A stretch of 64,000 nt of DNA from Streptomyces sp. B1I3 (GTDB taxonomy: Bacteria > Actinomycetota > Actinomycetes > Streptomycetales > Streptomycetaceae), in contig NZ_JAUSYD010000001.1 of assembly GCF_030816615.1 (NCBI RefSeq), positions 930,001 to 994,000 on the forward strand. Direction: 5' to 3'. Below are positions 1 through 8,223 of the stretch, piece by piece. The number at the start of each line of letters is the position of its first letter. The stretch's first letter is position 1. Under the pieces are notes generated by a model. The model had not been told where the DNA came from. It did not search any database and saw nothing but the letters and a program-made list of their open reading frames with translations. The position numbers and the translations under genes are program-made.

Positions 1-29
1 CTGTGCGATGTCGCGACGAAGGGAGAACC

Positions 30-692
30 ATGGGCCGGGACCAGTGGGGCGCCGAGCGGAGCAGACGCACACCCTGGGGCGCCATCGCCCTGGTGATGCT
101 CACCGGCATCGCCCTCATGCGCAACGGAGTGGACACCTCTGCCGGGCCGCCGCAACCGGCCGCCGCGGCATCGGTCGCCGGCGCCCGGGATCCGGCCACG
201 GCGGCCCCCGTCGCCGGTGATCCGGTCCAGCCGCTCCCGTACGCCCCCGCCGCGCGCGTGCAGATCCCGTCCATCCAGGTCGACGCCCCCGTGATCGACG
301 TGAACCTGGACCCGGCCGGCTGGATCGAGGCGCCTCCCCCGCAGGACCCGAACCTCGCCGGGTGGTACCAGAACGGCATCGCCCCAGGCCAGCGCGGGAC
401 GGCCGTGGTGGTCGGCCATGTCGACAACCTGGCCGGTCCCGCCGTCTTCTACGGTCTGGGCTCCCTGACCAAGGGACAGCAGGTGGAGGTGGAGCGCTAC
501 GACGGCAGGGTGGCGGTGTTCGAGATCTACGGCGTCGAGGTCTTCCCCAAGGACGGCTTCCCCGGCGCCCGGGTGTACGGCGACACCGGGTACGCCGAGC
601 TCCGGGTCATCACCTGCGGCGGCGGCTACTCGAAGGCCGGCGGGTACGACGGGAACGTCGTGGTCTTCGCCCGGCTCGTCGAGACGCGGTAG
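30..692 (+). CDS. class F sortase
   Basis: Predicted membrane-anchored transpeptidase of 220 residues. A single N-terminal membrane segment (about residues 17-32) is followed by a Pro/Ala-rich stalk and a sortase domain from about residue 70. The catalytic His lies in VVGHVDN and the catalytic Cys in VITCGGGY; an Arg near the C-terminus (VVFARLV) completes the usual triad. ATG at 30 is preferred over the in-frame GTG at 3 because AAGGGAG sits just upstream. Class F sortases are common in actinobacteria and their substrates are mostly unknown. No LPXTG-type substrate gene is adjacent, so the substrate is not predicted. The gene ends at a hairpin shared with the convergent deacetylase gene. Confidence 0.88.
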   Translation: MGRDQWGAERSRRTPWGAIALVMLTGIALMRNGVDTSAGPPQPAAAASVAGARDPATAAPVAGDPVQPLPYAPAARVQIPSIQVDAPVIDVNLDPAGWIEAPPPQDPNLAGWYQNGIAPGQRGTAVVVGHVDNLAGPAVFYGLGSLTKGQQVEVERYDGRVAVFEIYGVEVFPKDGFPGARVYGDTGYAELRVITCGGGYSKAGGYDGNVVVFARLVETR

Positions 693-735
693 CACGGGCC
701 CGAAGGCACCCGAGGACGTCCACCGCGGACCCCGT

Positions 736-765
736 ACGGCCGGGCGGCCTCCGGTGCCCGGCCGT
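736..765. terminator. bidirectional hairpin terminator
   Basis: Perfect 10-bp stem ACGGCCGGGC / GCCCGGCCGT with a 10-nt loop, between the convergent sortase and deacetylase genes. Its right edge touches the deacetylase stop codon. There is no T-run, as is usual in Streptomyces. Confidence 0.6.
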
Positions 766-1610
766 CACCCGCGGTGAGGGACCGTCGGCCGGTAGCCGTT
801 CCCGAGCAGCGCGGGGAGGTACCGTCGCAGCGCCGCCACGCTCTGGGACCGGTTGCCGCCCGCGTCGTGCGAGAGGATCACGACGCCGGGGGCCGCGCCC
901 CGCTCGACCCGGCGGACGATGGTGTCGGTTCCCGGCCTCGTCCAGTCCAGGCTGTCGACGGTCCAGGCCATCGGTTCCATGCCCATCGAGGCGCCGATCT
1001 CGAAGGAGTTGCGGTTCCAGGCGCCGTACGGGGCTCGGTACCAGAGGGGCGGGGCGCCCAGCGTCTGTTCGATCACGTCGCTGGTGCGGCCCAGTTCGTC
1101 CCTGATCGCGCTCCGCGAGAGCTCCGGGATCAGCGGGTGCGACCAGGAGTGGTTGCCCACCACGTGCCCGTCGTCCGCCATGACGCGCAGCAGGTCCCGG
1201 TGGTCGGTGGCCATCTCGCCGCAGACGAAGAACATCGCCCGGACGCCGTACCTGCGCAGCGTGGCGAGGACGTCCGGTGTGTATCGGGGGTCGGGGCCGT
1301 CGTCGAAGCTGAGCACCATGGCATCGCGCCCGAGCTCCGGCAGCTCCTCGAAGGGGCGGGTGCGGACCGGTGGCGGCGCGGGCAGGAAGCGGGGGGCACC
1401 GTGCCCGGTCATGGGTCTCAGCCGGTAGGCCCCGCCCCCGGTCTGCGCGCGGGCCGGCGGCCCGGCGACCGGGTCCGGCGGCTCTCCGCCCGGCCGGGCG
1501 GGCGTACCGGCCGGGTCCGCGGCGACCATGCGTACGGCGGTGGCGGCCCCGAGCGCGAGGGCGAGGCGCAGGAGCGTGCGGCGTCCGGCCGGGAGCTGAT
1601 CATTTTTCAT
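765..1610 (-). CDS. polysaccharide deacetylase (NodB/CE4 domain)
   Basis: Predicted exported carbohydrate esterase, 281 residues. The N-terminus has charged residues and a hydrophobic stretch (LLRLALALGAATAVRMVAA) like a signal peptide. The NodB domain carries LSFDDGPD (catalytic and metal Asp) and GNHSWSHP (metal His pair), so metal-dependent removal of N-acetyl groups from chitin oligomers or peptidoglycan is expected. ATG at 1610 was chosen because it gives the signal peptide; the reading frame stays open to 1844 but has no better start. The gene is divergent from the universal stress gene. The exact substrate cannot be read from sequence. Confidence 0.87.
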   Translation of the reverse strand: MKNDQLPAGRRTLLRLALALGAATAVRMVAADPAGTPARPGGEPPDPVAGPPARAQTGGGAYRLRPMTGHGAPRFLPAPPPVRTRPFEELPELGRDAMVLSFDDGPDPRYTPDVLATLRRYGVRAMFFVCGEMATDHRDLLRVMADDGHVVGNHSWSHPLIPELSRSAIRDELGRTSDVIEQTLGAPPLWYRAPYGAWNRNSFEIGASMGMEPMAWTVDSLDWTRPGTDTIVRRVERGAAPGVVILSHDAGGNRSQSVAALRRYLPALLGNGYRPTVPHRG

Positions 1611-1763
1611 GACCAACTGCTCGCACGGAGTCCCATGCGGACCTGCCGACGACACCGGGTATGCGGCGATGTGCACCCGATGGGGCGAGTGGGGCGCGAC
1701 GGCCCGCACGGGCATCCCGGGCCGGCCGGTGCCCCGGGCGACGACGCGGCCGGCGCGAGCGGC

Positions 1764-1776
1764 TAACCTCGTGGCC
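1764..1776 (+). promoter_or_regulatory. -10 element of a leaderless promoter
   Basis: TAACCT at 1764-1769 lies 7 nt before the GTG at 1777. This is the spacing expected when transcription starts at the first base of the start codon. No Shine-Dalgarno sequence precedes the gene. Confidence 0.45.
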
Positions 1777-2238
1777 GTGACAGACCAGCAACGACACCGG
1801 TTCGAGCGCGGCACGGACGGCCCCAAAGTGATCGTCGCCGGCATCGACGGATCGGACTCCTCGATGCGTGCCGCGGCGTACGCGGCGGGCCTCGCCCGCC
1901 GTCAGAACGCGATGCTCGCCCTCGTCTACGTGCAGCCGGTGCTCTCGGCCGGCGCGGCCCTGGGGGCACCGGTGGCCGAGGCGACCGGTGACGTCGCCGA
2001 GGGGCTGGTGAACGAGATCAGGACGGCGACGGAGCGGCTCAAGGACATATGGAACGTGCGGTGGGAGTTCCACACCTTCCGCGGCGATCCGTACAACGGA
2101 CTCGTGACGGCGGCGGACGAACTGAAGGCGGACGCCGTGGTGGTCGGGGCGTCGGAGTCCGCCGGGCACCGGTTCGTCGGATCGGTGGCGGTGCGGCTGG
2201 TGAAGGCCGGGCGCTGGCCGGTCACCGTGGTGCCGTGA
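1777..2238 (+). CDS. universal stress protein (UspA family)
   Basis: Single-domain Usp protein of 153 residues, cytoplasmic. It starts KVIVAGIDGSDSS, the usual first strand and Gly-rich turn, and ends with VVVGASESAG...FVGSVAVRLV, which resembles the ATP-binding G-x2-G-x9-G(S/T) signature. GTG at 1777 is preferred because it sits 7 nt after a TAACCT -10 box and gives a normal Usp length; GTG at 1771 is an in-frame alternative. Members bind ATP or act as stress-induced regulators. No partner gene is adjacent. Confidence 0.85.
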   Translation: MTDQQRHRFERGTDGPKVIVAGIDGSDSSMRAAAYAAGLARRQNAMLALVYVQPVLSAGAALGAPVAEATGDVAEGLVNEIRTATERLKDIWNVRWEFHTFRGDPYNGLVTAADELKADAVVVGASESAGHRFVGSVAVRLVKAGRWPVTVVP

Positions 2239-2271
2239 GGCCCGCCCTGCCGCCTTCTCCGCGTCGCCGGG

Positions 2272-3483
2272 TCATTTTCCCCTGACGAGACCGTCCTGGG
2301 CCGCGCCCCGGCTGAGTACCACGCCGCTGATCCGGTCCCGGATCTCTCGTCGCCTGCCGGTGGGGTCCCCGTGCGGAGCGTCGAGTGCGGTGACGCGCCC
2401 GGTTTCGGTGTCGAACCACTGGGGCAGGAACTCGGCCTTCGTGACCTTCCAGCGCTCACCGGCTGCGGCAGGCGGCGCGAAGGTGAAGCGGCCCATCGAG
2501 CTCTCGTTTCCGCGCGGGTCCCGCACGCCCTCGTGGTTGATCATCGCACCGGCGATCTGGTCGCCCATGCCGTAGACGACCCACGTGCCGTTGACCTTCT
2601 CGTACGCCTGCGGGACATGCGCGTGGGTGCCCAGGACGAGGTCGATGTCGGGGCGCCCCGCCGTGGTGGAGGCCGTCAGCTCGCGTCCGAGTGCCAGCTG
2701 CGTGTCGTCGGGGGCGTCCTGCCATTCCGTACCCCAGTGCAGAGAGAGGACGACCACGTCGGCGCCCTCACGGCGGGCCGCACGGGCATCGGCGAGGATC
2801 CGGTTCCTGTCGATCAGGTTGACGGCCCAGGGACGCCCGGCGGGGAGCGGGATGTCGTTCGTGCCGTAGGTGTACGCGAGGTGGGCGACCTTCGCCGCCT
2901 TCTTGCCGGTGCCCGCCTTGAGCACGGTCGTCCGGCCGGCCTCGGACACGGAGCGGGCGGAGCCGGCGTGGGCGACGCCGGCCTTGTCCAGCGCGTCGAG
3001 CGTGCGCCCGATGCCCTGGGCCCCGTCGTCCAGGGTGTGGTTGGAGGCCGTGGAACAGGAGTCGAAGCCGGTGGCGCGCAGGGCCGTCGCCACCTCGGAC
3101 GGCGAGCGGAAGGACGGGTAGCCCGTGTAGGGACCGCCGTCCTGGGCGTAGACCGTCTCCATGTGACAGATGGCCAGATCCGCACGCGAGACCAGAGGGG
3201 CGGCGCCCTTGAGCATCGGGCGGAAGTCGTATCCCCTTCCGCCGGCGTCGGCGGCCGCGCGTTCGATGATCGAGGAGTGCGGCAGGACGTCGCCCGAGGC
3301 CAGCAGGGTGAAGGTGCGGGCAGTGTCCGCTTCCCCGGCCCCCGCTCCGCCCACGCCCCGCTCTTCGGACAGCTGCCGCCCGGCGAACCCGGGTGGCGTG
3401 GACTGCTGGCCGGTACAGGCCGTCGCGGCGGCAAGCAGTCCGGCGACGGCGAGCACCGTGGCGTGTCGGATGCGGTGCGTCAT
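2272..3483 (-). CDS. CapA-family lipoprotein (poly-gamma-glutamate synthesis-type metallophosphatase fold)
   Basis: 403-residue predicted lipoprotein. The start at 3483 gives a signal peptide ending in the lipobox LLAAATAC, and GGGAG precedes it. The mature part is a CapA/PGA_cap domain: LLASGDVLPHSS near its start, the Asn-His pair TASNHTLDDG, then LSLHWGTEWQ and VLGTHAHVPQ with metal-binding His residues. CapA takes part in polyglutamate capsule anchoring in Bacillus, but no capB or capC homologue is nearby, so the role here is open (cell-wall or capsule phosphodiesterase-type activity). It converges with the universal stress gene, leaving 33 nt between stops. Confidence 0.85.
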   Translation of the reverse strand: MTHRIRHATVLAVAGLLAAATACTGQQSTPPGFAGRQLSEERGVGGAGAGEADTARTFTLLASGDVLPHSSIIERAAADAGGRGYDFRPMLKGAAPLVSRADLAICHMETVYAQDGGPYTGYPSFRSPSEVATALRATGFDSCSTASNHTLDDGAQGIGRTLDALDKAGVAHAGSARSVSEAGRTTVLKAGTGKKAAKVAHLAYTYGTNDIPLPAGRPWAVNLIDRNRILADARAARREGADVVVLSLHWGTEWQDAPDDTQLALGRELTASTTAGRPDIDLVLGTHAHVPQAYEKVNGTWVVYGMGDQIAGAMINHEGVRDPRGNESSMGRFTFAPPAAAGERWKVTKAEFLPQWFDTETGRVTALDAPHGDPTGRRREIRDRISGVVLSRGAAQDGLVRGK

Positions 3484-3702
3484 CTGCGGGACTCCCAGTT
3501 CGGATGATATCGGCCATCCGAATACACATATATTCATACCGGCGAGTCAAGGGCAAAGAGGGCTAAGTACCTGAATCGGCCGTATCGCCGTCTCGTGACC
3601 GTTCACCGCACCACTCGCCGCTCCGTGCGACCGCTCGGCGCACACCTCGGCGCACCGCCTGTTCCCCCGCTCGCTGATGCGTTCGTATACGCCAGGCAGG
3701 AG

Positions 3703-3732
3703 CGAAGCGGCAGGGGCCGCTTCGGGAAAGGA
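3703..3732 (+). promoter_or_regulatory. hairpin and RBS ahead of the ECF sigma gene
   Basis: Stem CGAAGCGG (3703-3710) and CCGCTTCG (3717-3724) with a 6-nt loop, followed by AAAGGA (3727-3732) 8 nt before the ATG. The stem ends 2 nt before the ribosome binding site, so it could affect initiation; this is inferred from position only. Confidence 0.3.
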
Positions 3733-3740
3733 CGTGCACG

Positions 3741-4310
3741 ATGACCACGGCGACGACCGATGAGCGGGCCCTCGCGGAGCTGCAGCGGGAACACGGGCCG
3801 GCCCTGTTCCACTTCCTGCTCGGGCTGACCTTCGGCGACCGCCAGCGGGCGGAGGACCTGCTGCAGGAGACCTTGGTGCGCGCCTGGCAGCACCCGGAGG
3901 CGTTCGACGCCCCGTACGACTCGATGCGCCCCTGGCTCTTCACCGTGGCCAGGCGCCTGGCCATCGACGCCCGCAGGTCCCGTCAGGCCCGGCCTACCGA
4001 GGTCAGCGACGTGGTCCTGGAGAGTGCGCCCGCGCGGGAGAACACCGCGGACGCGGCGGTACGCGCGCTCGACGTGCGCGAAGCCGTCAGGACGCTGAGC
4101 CCCGAACACCGCGCGGTCCTCGTACAGATCTACTTCCGCGGGCTGAGCGTGGGTGAGACGGCCCAGGCCCTCGGCATACCGGCGGGCACCGTCAAGTCCC
4201 GCTCGTACTACGCACTGCGGCTGCTCTCGCGCAACCTCCCCGGCTATTCCAGCAGGTCCTCCTCGTCGAGCAGCGAAAGCAGGCACACGGCCTCCGCGAC
4301 CTCCACGTAG
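3741..4310 (+). CDS. ECF-type RNA polymerase sigma factor
   Basis: 189-residue sigma-70 family protein lacking regions 1 and 3. Region 2 spans about residues 15-85 (AEDLLQETLVRAWQ, MRPWLFTVARRLAID) and region 4 about 115-165 (LSPEHRAVLVQIYFRGLS, GIPAGTVKSRSYYALRLL). The protein should end near residue 172, but the frame runs on through a Ser-rich tail (SSRSSSSSSESRHTAS) because the last 67 nt are antisense to the convergent zinc-finger gene. It probably directs a small stress regulon. The anti-sigma partner is most likely the overlapping convergent gene. Confidence 0.9.
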   Translation: MTTATTDERALAELQREHGPALFHFLLGLTFGDRQRAEDLLQETLVRAWQHPEAFDAPYDSMRPWLFTVARRLAIDARRSRQARPTEVSDVVLESAPARENTADAAVRALDVREAVRTLSPEHRAVLVQIYFRGLSVGETAQALGIPAGTVKSRSYYALRLLSRNLPGYSSRSSSSSSESRHTASATST

Positions 4311-4441
4311 GCCGCGGCGCACCCGTCGCACCGCTGGAGGTGCCGGGCGACGGGGCCGGTCTCCTCCGCGGCCAGGGCGCCGAGCACGTACCCGCCCAGC
4401 AGCCGCACCACGTGGGGCTCGTCACCGCGGTCGGCGGTCAT
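4244..4441 (-). CDS. small zinc-finger (zf-HC2) anti-sigma factor
   Basis: 65-residue soluble protein with the ZAS signature H34-x3-C38-x2-C41 (RHLQRCDGC) and flanking helices, matching the N-terminal domain of anti-ECF-sigma factors. There is no membrane segment or sensor domain. ATG at 4441 begins the only plausible product in this frame. The gene converges with the sigma gene and overlaps its last 67 nt, an unusual layout since such anti-sigma genes normally follow the sigma gene on the same strand. It is expected to hold the sigma factor inactive until zinc or thiol status changes; pairing is inferred from position. Confidence 0.72.
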   Translation of the reverse strand: MTADRGDEPHVVRLLGGYVLGALAAEETGPVARHLQRCDGCAAAYVEVAEAVCLLSLLDEEDLLE

Positions 4442-4552
4442 CACACCTCGAATCTCCCGACGGATCCTGCCCTTCTGCCCACGCGGGGCACGCGCCCCCG
4501 GTTCAATGCTGCGTGAAGCCCCGTACCGAGTCGAAGGAAGAGGCGAGACGGG

Positions 4553-5083
4553 ATGCGTCCCGAACAGCACGACGGAACCAGCGGGGGCCGGCTGCTGGTC
4601 CCGATGGACTGGATGTACGCCGAGTACCTCGCGGACGAGGTGCTCGTGACCGGTGACCTGATGGAGCCGGCGACGCTCGAGTACCGCGCGGGTCGCGATG
4701 CCCTGGCCCTGACGGTCTTCCTCTCGGACGGGGTGGTACTCGTCCCCCACGCGGCGGTCGCCGACGCGCTGCCCGCGGCCCGGGTGGACGAACTGCGCCT
4801 GCTCACCGCGTACGGAACGCCCTGGACGCGGTGGGTCTGCGAGCGGCTGGAGGCGCGGGCGCGGTCGGTGCTGCCGGGCGGCCGGCCGGATCCCGATCTG
4901 GCGCTGGCGCGTGCGGCCTGGCGGTGGCTCGAGGAGACGGAGCTGCTGGCGGCGGATCTGGAGGCGATCGGCGCGCCGCGCCGGGATCACCCGGCGGACG
5001 AGCAGGACGGCGAGGCGCGGGTGTGGACGCCCGCCTGGCAGCTCGGCCTGCCGCTGGGGCACCTGGCGGTCCATCTGTACTGA
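4553..5083 (+). CDS. conserved hypothetical protein
   Basis: 176-residue soluble protein with no motif I recognise. It contains an aromatic N-terminal stretch (PMDWMYAEYL), a beta-rich middle (ATLEYRAGRDALALTVFLSD), a helical Ala/Arg-rich segment and a C-terminal PAWQLGLPLGHLAVHLY. Codon use is typical of the region, and the frame is open from an ATG at 4553 to a stop 14 nt from the convergent kinase gene. No signal peptide or membrane segment is visible. Function unknown. Confidence 0.65.
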   Translation: MRPEQHDGTSGGRLLVPMDWMYAEYLADEVLVTGDLMEPATLEYRAGRDALALTVFLSDGVVLVPHAAVADALPAARVDELRLLTAYGTPWTRWVCERLEARARSVLPGGRPDPDLALARAAWRWLEETELLAADLEAIGAPRRDHPADEQDGEARVWTPAWQLGLPLGHLAVHLY

Positions 5084-5097
5084 GCACTGCGGCCGGA

Positions 5098-6285
5098 TCA
5101 CGAACCGTGGACGCCCGCACGGTACTTGGGCAACCGCAGGGTGATCTTCATGCCCGCCCCGAGGCCCGTCTCGATGACGAGCCCGTACGCGTCGCCGTAC
5201 ACCTGCCGCAGCCGCTCGTCCACGTTGAGCAGGCCGATCCCGGAGGAGATGCCGCCCTCCCCGCGCAGGATCCGCCGCAGCCGCTCCGGCTCCATCCCGG
5301 CGCCGTCGTCCTCGATGACGACCTCGGCCTCGGCACCGGCGTCCAGGGCGCTGATGGTGATGCGGCTGCTGCGCACCGCACCCTCCAGCCCGTGCTTGAC
5401 CGCGTTCTCGACCAGCGGCTGGAGGCAGAGGAACGGCAGGGAGACGGGGAGCACCTCCGGGGCCACCTGCAGGGTCACGGAGAGCCGTTCGCCGAACCGG
5501 GCCCGTACGAGCGCCAGGTACTGGTCGATGGAGTGGAGTTCGTCGGCCAGCGTGGTGAACTCGCCGTGCCTGCGGAACGAGTAGCGGGTGAAATCGGCGA
5601 ACTCCAGGAGCAGTTCACGCGCCTGTTCGGGATCGGTCCGGACGAAGGAAGCGATGGCGGCGAGCGAGTTGAAGATGAAGTGCGGCGAGATCTGGGCCCG
5701 CAGCGCCTTGATCTCGGCCTCGATGAGCTGGGTGCGGGAGCGGTCGAGCTCGGCGAGTTCCAGCTGTACGCAGACCCATCGGGCCACCTCCCCCGCCGCC
5801 CGCGCGAGCACGGCCGATTCGCGGGGGGCGTACGCCACGAGCGTACCGAGCACCCGGTGGTCGACCGTCAACGGGACCGCGACCGCCCAGCGGAGCGGGC
5901 AGTCCAGGTCACCGCAGTCGCTGTGGAAGGCGGTGTCCCGGCCGCTGGCGAGGAGCGCCTGGACCTGGTCCATCACGTCCTTGCCGTGGTAATCCCCCTC
6001 GCCGTCCCACGCGAGCACCCGGTCGCGGTCGGTGAGGCAGAGGGCGTCGGTGCCGAGCAGCGAGCGGAGCCGGCGCGCCGATCTGCCGGCGCTCTCCTCG
6101 GTCAGTCCGGCGCGCAGCGGGGGCGCGGCCAGGGAAGCCGTGTGCAGGGTCTCGAACGTGGCGTGCTCGACGGGGGTACCGACATCGCTGGTGCGCACCG
6201 GGCGGGCCGTGCGGCCCAGCAGGAAGCCGGTCCCGAAGAGCAGTAGGGCGAGCACGGTGATGACGGCGATCCCGGCCCCGGTCAT
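5098..6285 (-). CDS. LytS-type sensor histidine kinase
   Basis: 395 residues. One N-terminal membrane segment (about 5-25) is followed by a GAF-like cytoplasmic region with several Cys residues (DCGDLDCPLRW), then a His_kinase domain (ISPHFIFNSLAAIASF, phospho-acceptor His) and a HATPase domain (LVENAVKHGLEGA; DDGAGMEPE; GIGLLNVDERL). This is the LytS/YehU class, which signals to LytTR regulators. It is the last gene of a minus-strand set with the symporter (25-nt gap), DUF485 and LytTR regulator, so it probably senses a carboxylate or related redox signal and controls the symporter. The signal is not evident. Confidence 0.9.
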   Translation of the reverse strand: MTGAGIAVITVLALLLFGTGFLLGRTARPVRTSDVGTPVEHATFETLHTASLAAPPLRAGLTEESAGRSARRLRSLLGTDALCLTDRDRVLAWDGEGDYHGKDVMDQVQALLASGRDTAFHSDCGDLDCPLRWAVAVPLTVDHRVLGTLVAYAPRESAVLARAAGEVARWVCVQLELAELDRSRTQLIEAEIKALRAQISPHFIFNSLAAIASFVRTDPEQARELLLEFADFTRYSFRRHGEFTTLADELHSIDQYLALVRARFGERLSVTLQVAPEVLPVSLPFLCLQPLVENAVKHGLEGAVRSSRITISALDAGAEAEVVIEDDGAGMEPERLRRILRGEGGISSGIGLLNVDERLRQVYGDAYGLVIETGLGAGMKITLRLPKYRAGVHGS

Positions 6286-6310
6286 CGTCCGGCCTCCGTG
6301 CGGGTGGCCG

Positions 6311-7801
6311 TCATCGTCCTCTTCCCGAGGTCAGCGCTTCCGGCAGGTGGAAGCGGGACATGGCGGCGTTGGTGCCCGGCGGTATCCGTCCCGGGGTGGC
6401 GAGGGAGACCAGGATCATGGCGAGGAAGCCGACCGGTACGGACCAGACCGCGGGCCAGGCGAGCAGGGCGTGCGGCCAGCCCGGCGGCCGGACCGCGCCG
6501 CTGACGGTGATCGCCACGGACAGCAGCGCGGAACCCCCGCCGAGCAGCAGCCCCGCGATCGCCCCGGGCGGGGTGAGCCGGCGCCACCAGATGCCGAGGA
6601 CGAGCAGGGGACAGAACGACGAGGCGGAGACCGCGAACGCCATCCCGACGGCGTCGGCCACCGGCACCCTGCCGACCAGCAGCGACCCGGCCAGCGGTAC
6701 GGCGATGGCGAGGACGGTGGCCAGCCGGAAGTGCCGTACGCCCCGCGAGGGCAGGACGTCCTGCGTGATCACTCCGGCGACGGCCATGGTGAGCCCGGAC
6801 GCCGTGGAGAGGAACGCGGCGAACGCGCCGCCCGCGACGAGCGCGCCGAGCAGGTCACCGCCGAGACCGCCGATCACCCGGGCGGGCAGCAGCAGCACGG
6901 CGGCGTCGGAGTCGCCGCCGTGGATGAGCTCGGGTGCGTACAGCCTGCCCAGCGCCCCGTACACCGGGGGCAGCAGGTAGAACGTGCCGACCAGGGCGAG
7001 GACCGCGACGGTGGTCCGGCGGGCGTCTCGGCCGTTGGGGCTGGTGTAGAAGCGCACCACGACGTGGGGCAGGCCCATCGTGCCGAGGAAGGTCGCCACG
7101 ATCAGTCCGTACGTCGCGTAGAGCGGGTGGTCGGCGCGGAAGGCCGAGACCTGGTCGTCGAAGCTGACGCGGGGCTGTCCGTCGCCGCGCCAGGCCAGCA
7201 CCAGGAAGACCGCCGGGACGAGGAGCGCGGTGAGCTTCAGCCAGTACTGGAACACCTGGACGAAGGTGATCGAGCGCATGCCGCCCGCCGCGACGGCGAT
7301 CACCACGACCGAGGCGACGAGGACGTCGCCGAGCCAGCCGGGCGCTCCTGTGAGGGTTTTCAGGGTGAGGCCGGCGCCCTGGAGCTGCGGTACGAGGTAC
7401 ACCCAGCCCGCGCCGACCACGAAGACGCTGACCAGCCTGCGCACCTCCCGCGACTCCAGGCGCCCTTCGGCGAAGTCCGGCAGGGTGTACGCCCCGGAGC
7501 GGCGCAGCGGAGCGGCCACGAAGACCAGCAGCACGAGGTATCCGGCGGTGTAGCCGACCGGGTACCAGAGCATGTCGGGGCCGTGCACGAGGACCAGCCC
7601 GGCGATACCGAGGAAGGAGGCCGCCGAGAGGTACTCGCCGCTGATCGCCGCGGCGTTGAGCCGCGGCCGTACGGTGCGGGAGGCGACGTAGAAGTCGGAT
7701 GTGGTGCGGGAGATCCGCAGCCCGAATCCGCCGACGAGGACGGTGGCGAGGACGACGAGGGCGACCGCCACCACCGATGCCGGATGGCCGGGTGCGCTCA
7801 C
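6311..7801 (-). CDS. sodium:solute symporter (SSS family, ActP/MctC-like)
   Basis: 496-residue integral membrane protein with about 13 hydrophobic segments. It starts with a GTG at 7801 that overlaps the DUF485 stop (GTGA). SSS features include RTTSDFYVASRTVRPRLNA near the N-terminus, ISGEYLSAASFLGIAGL and the core GAFAAFLSTASGLTMAVAG. DUF485 plus SSS pairs usually carry acetate, pyruvate or other short monocarboxylates in symport with sodium. Flanking LytTR and LytS genes suggest substrate-dependent control. The exact substrate is inferred, not shown. Confidence 0.88.
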   Translation of the reverse strand: MSAPGHPASVVAVALVVLATVLVGGFGLRISRTTSDFYVASRTVRPRLNAAAISGEYLSAASFLGIAGLVLVHGPDMLWYPVGYTAGYLVLLVFVAAPLRRSGAYTLPDFAEGRLESREVRRLVSVFVVGAGWVYLVPQLQGAGLTLKTLTGAPGWLGDVLVASVVVIAVAAGGMRSITFVQVFQYWLKLTALLVPAVFLVLAWRGDGQPRVSFDDQVSAFRADHPLYATYGLIVATFLGTMGLPHVVVRFYTSPNGRDARRTTVAVLALVGTFYLLPPVYGALGRLYAPELIHGGDSDAAVLLLPARVIGGLGGDLLGALVAGGAFAAFLSTASGLTMAVAGVITQDVLPSRGVRHFRLATVLAIAVPLAGSLLVGRVPVADAVGMAFAVSASSFCPLLVLGIWWRRLTPPGAIAGLLLGGGSALLSVAITVSGAVRPPGWPHALLAWPAVWSVPVGFLAMILVSLATPGRIPPGTNAAMSRFHLPEALTSGRGR

Positions 7802-8160
7802 GGTGCGGGGAGGCCTTCCACGAGCCTGGCGAAGTCGCGCTCGTTGCGTTCCGCACGACGTACGTACCACCAGGCGGTCACCGTGAGCGGCGGATAGGTG
7901 GCGAAGCCGAGCACCGCCCAGACGACGGCGTCGCTGTGCAGGGCCTCGAAGACCAGGGGCAGGGTGCCGGCCACCAGGGCGAGGACGGCGAAGGCGGTGA
8001 GCCCCGCACGGAGCTGACTGCGCATCAGCGAGCGCACGTAGGCGCCGCCGAGCGCCGTCTGCTCGTCGATCTCCGACTGGGCACGGTAGCGGGGCAGCGG
8101 ACGCACCCGTCGCGGCTCCCCCGTGACCACTTCGCGCCGGGGCGTGCTCTCTGCGGACAT
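7798..8160 (-). CDS. DUF485 membrane protein
   Basis: 120 residues with two membrane helices (about 50-70 and 78-98) and the DUF485 pattern of a charged N-terminal helix, two spans and a basic YVRRAERNERDFARLVE tail. Such proteins (YjcH of E. coli) are co-transcribed with acetate-type SSS symporters and are thought to be accessory subunits. Its TGA overlaps the GTG of the symporter gene, so the two are translationally coupled. Confidence 0.85.
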   Translation of the reverse strand: MSAESTPRREVVTGEPRRVRPLPRYRAQSEIDEQTALGGAYVRSLMRSQLRAGLTAFAVLALVAGTLPLVFEALHSDAVVWAVLGFATYPPLTVTAWWYVRRAERNERDFARLVEGLPAP

Positions 8161-8223
8161 GGGCTCGGAGTGTAGGCGCCACGGGGGGCGCCTGGGAAGG
8201 GGTCGCAGCGAGGTAGGCGCAGG

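Noticed and set aside
6032..7897. 621-codon plus-strand frame over the symporter
   Set aside because: Antisense shadow of the SSS symporter gene; Gly/Arg/Asp-rich text with no motif. The minus-strand product has full family motifs.
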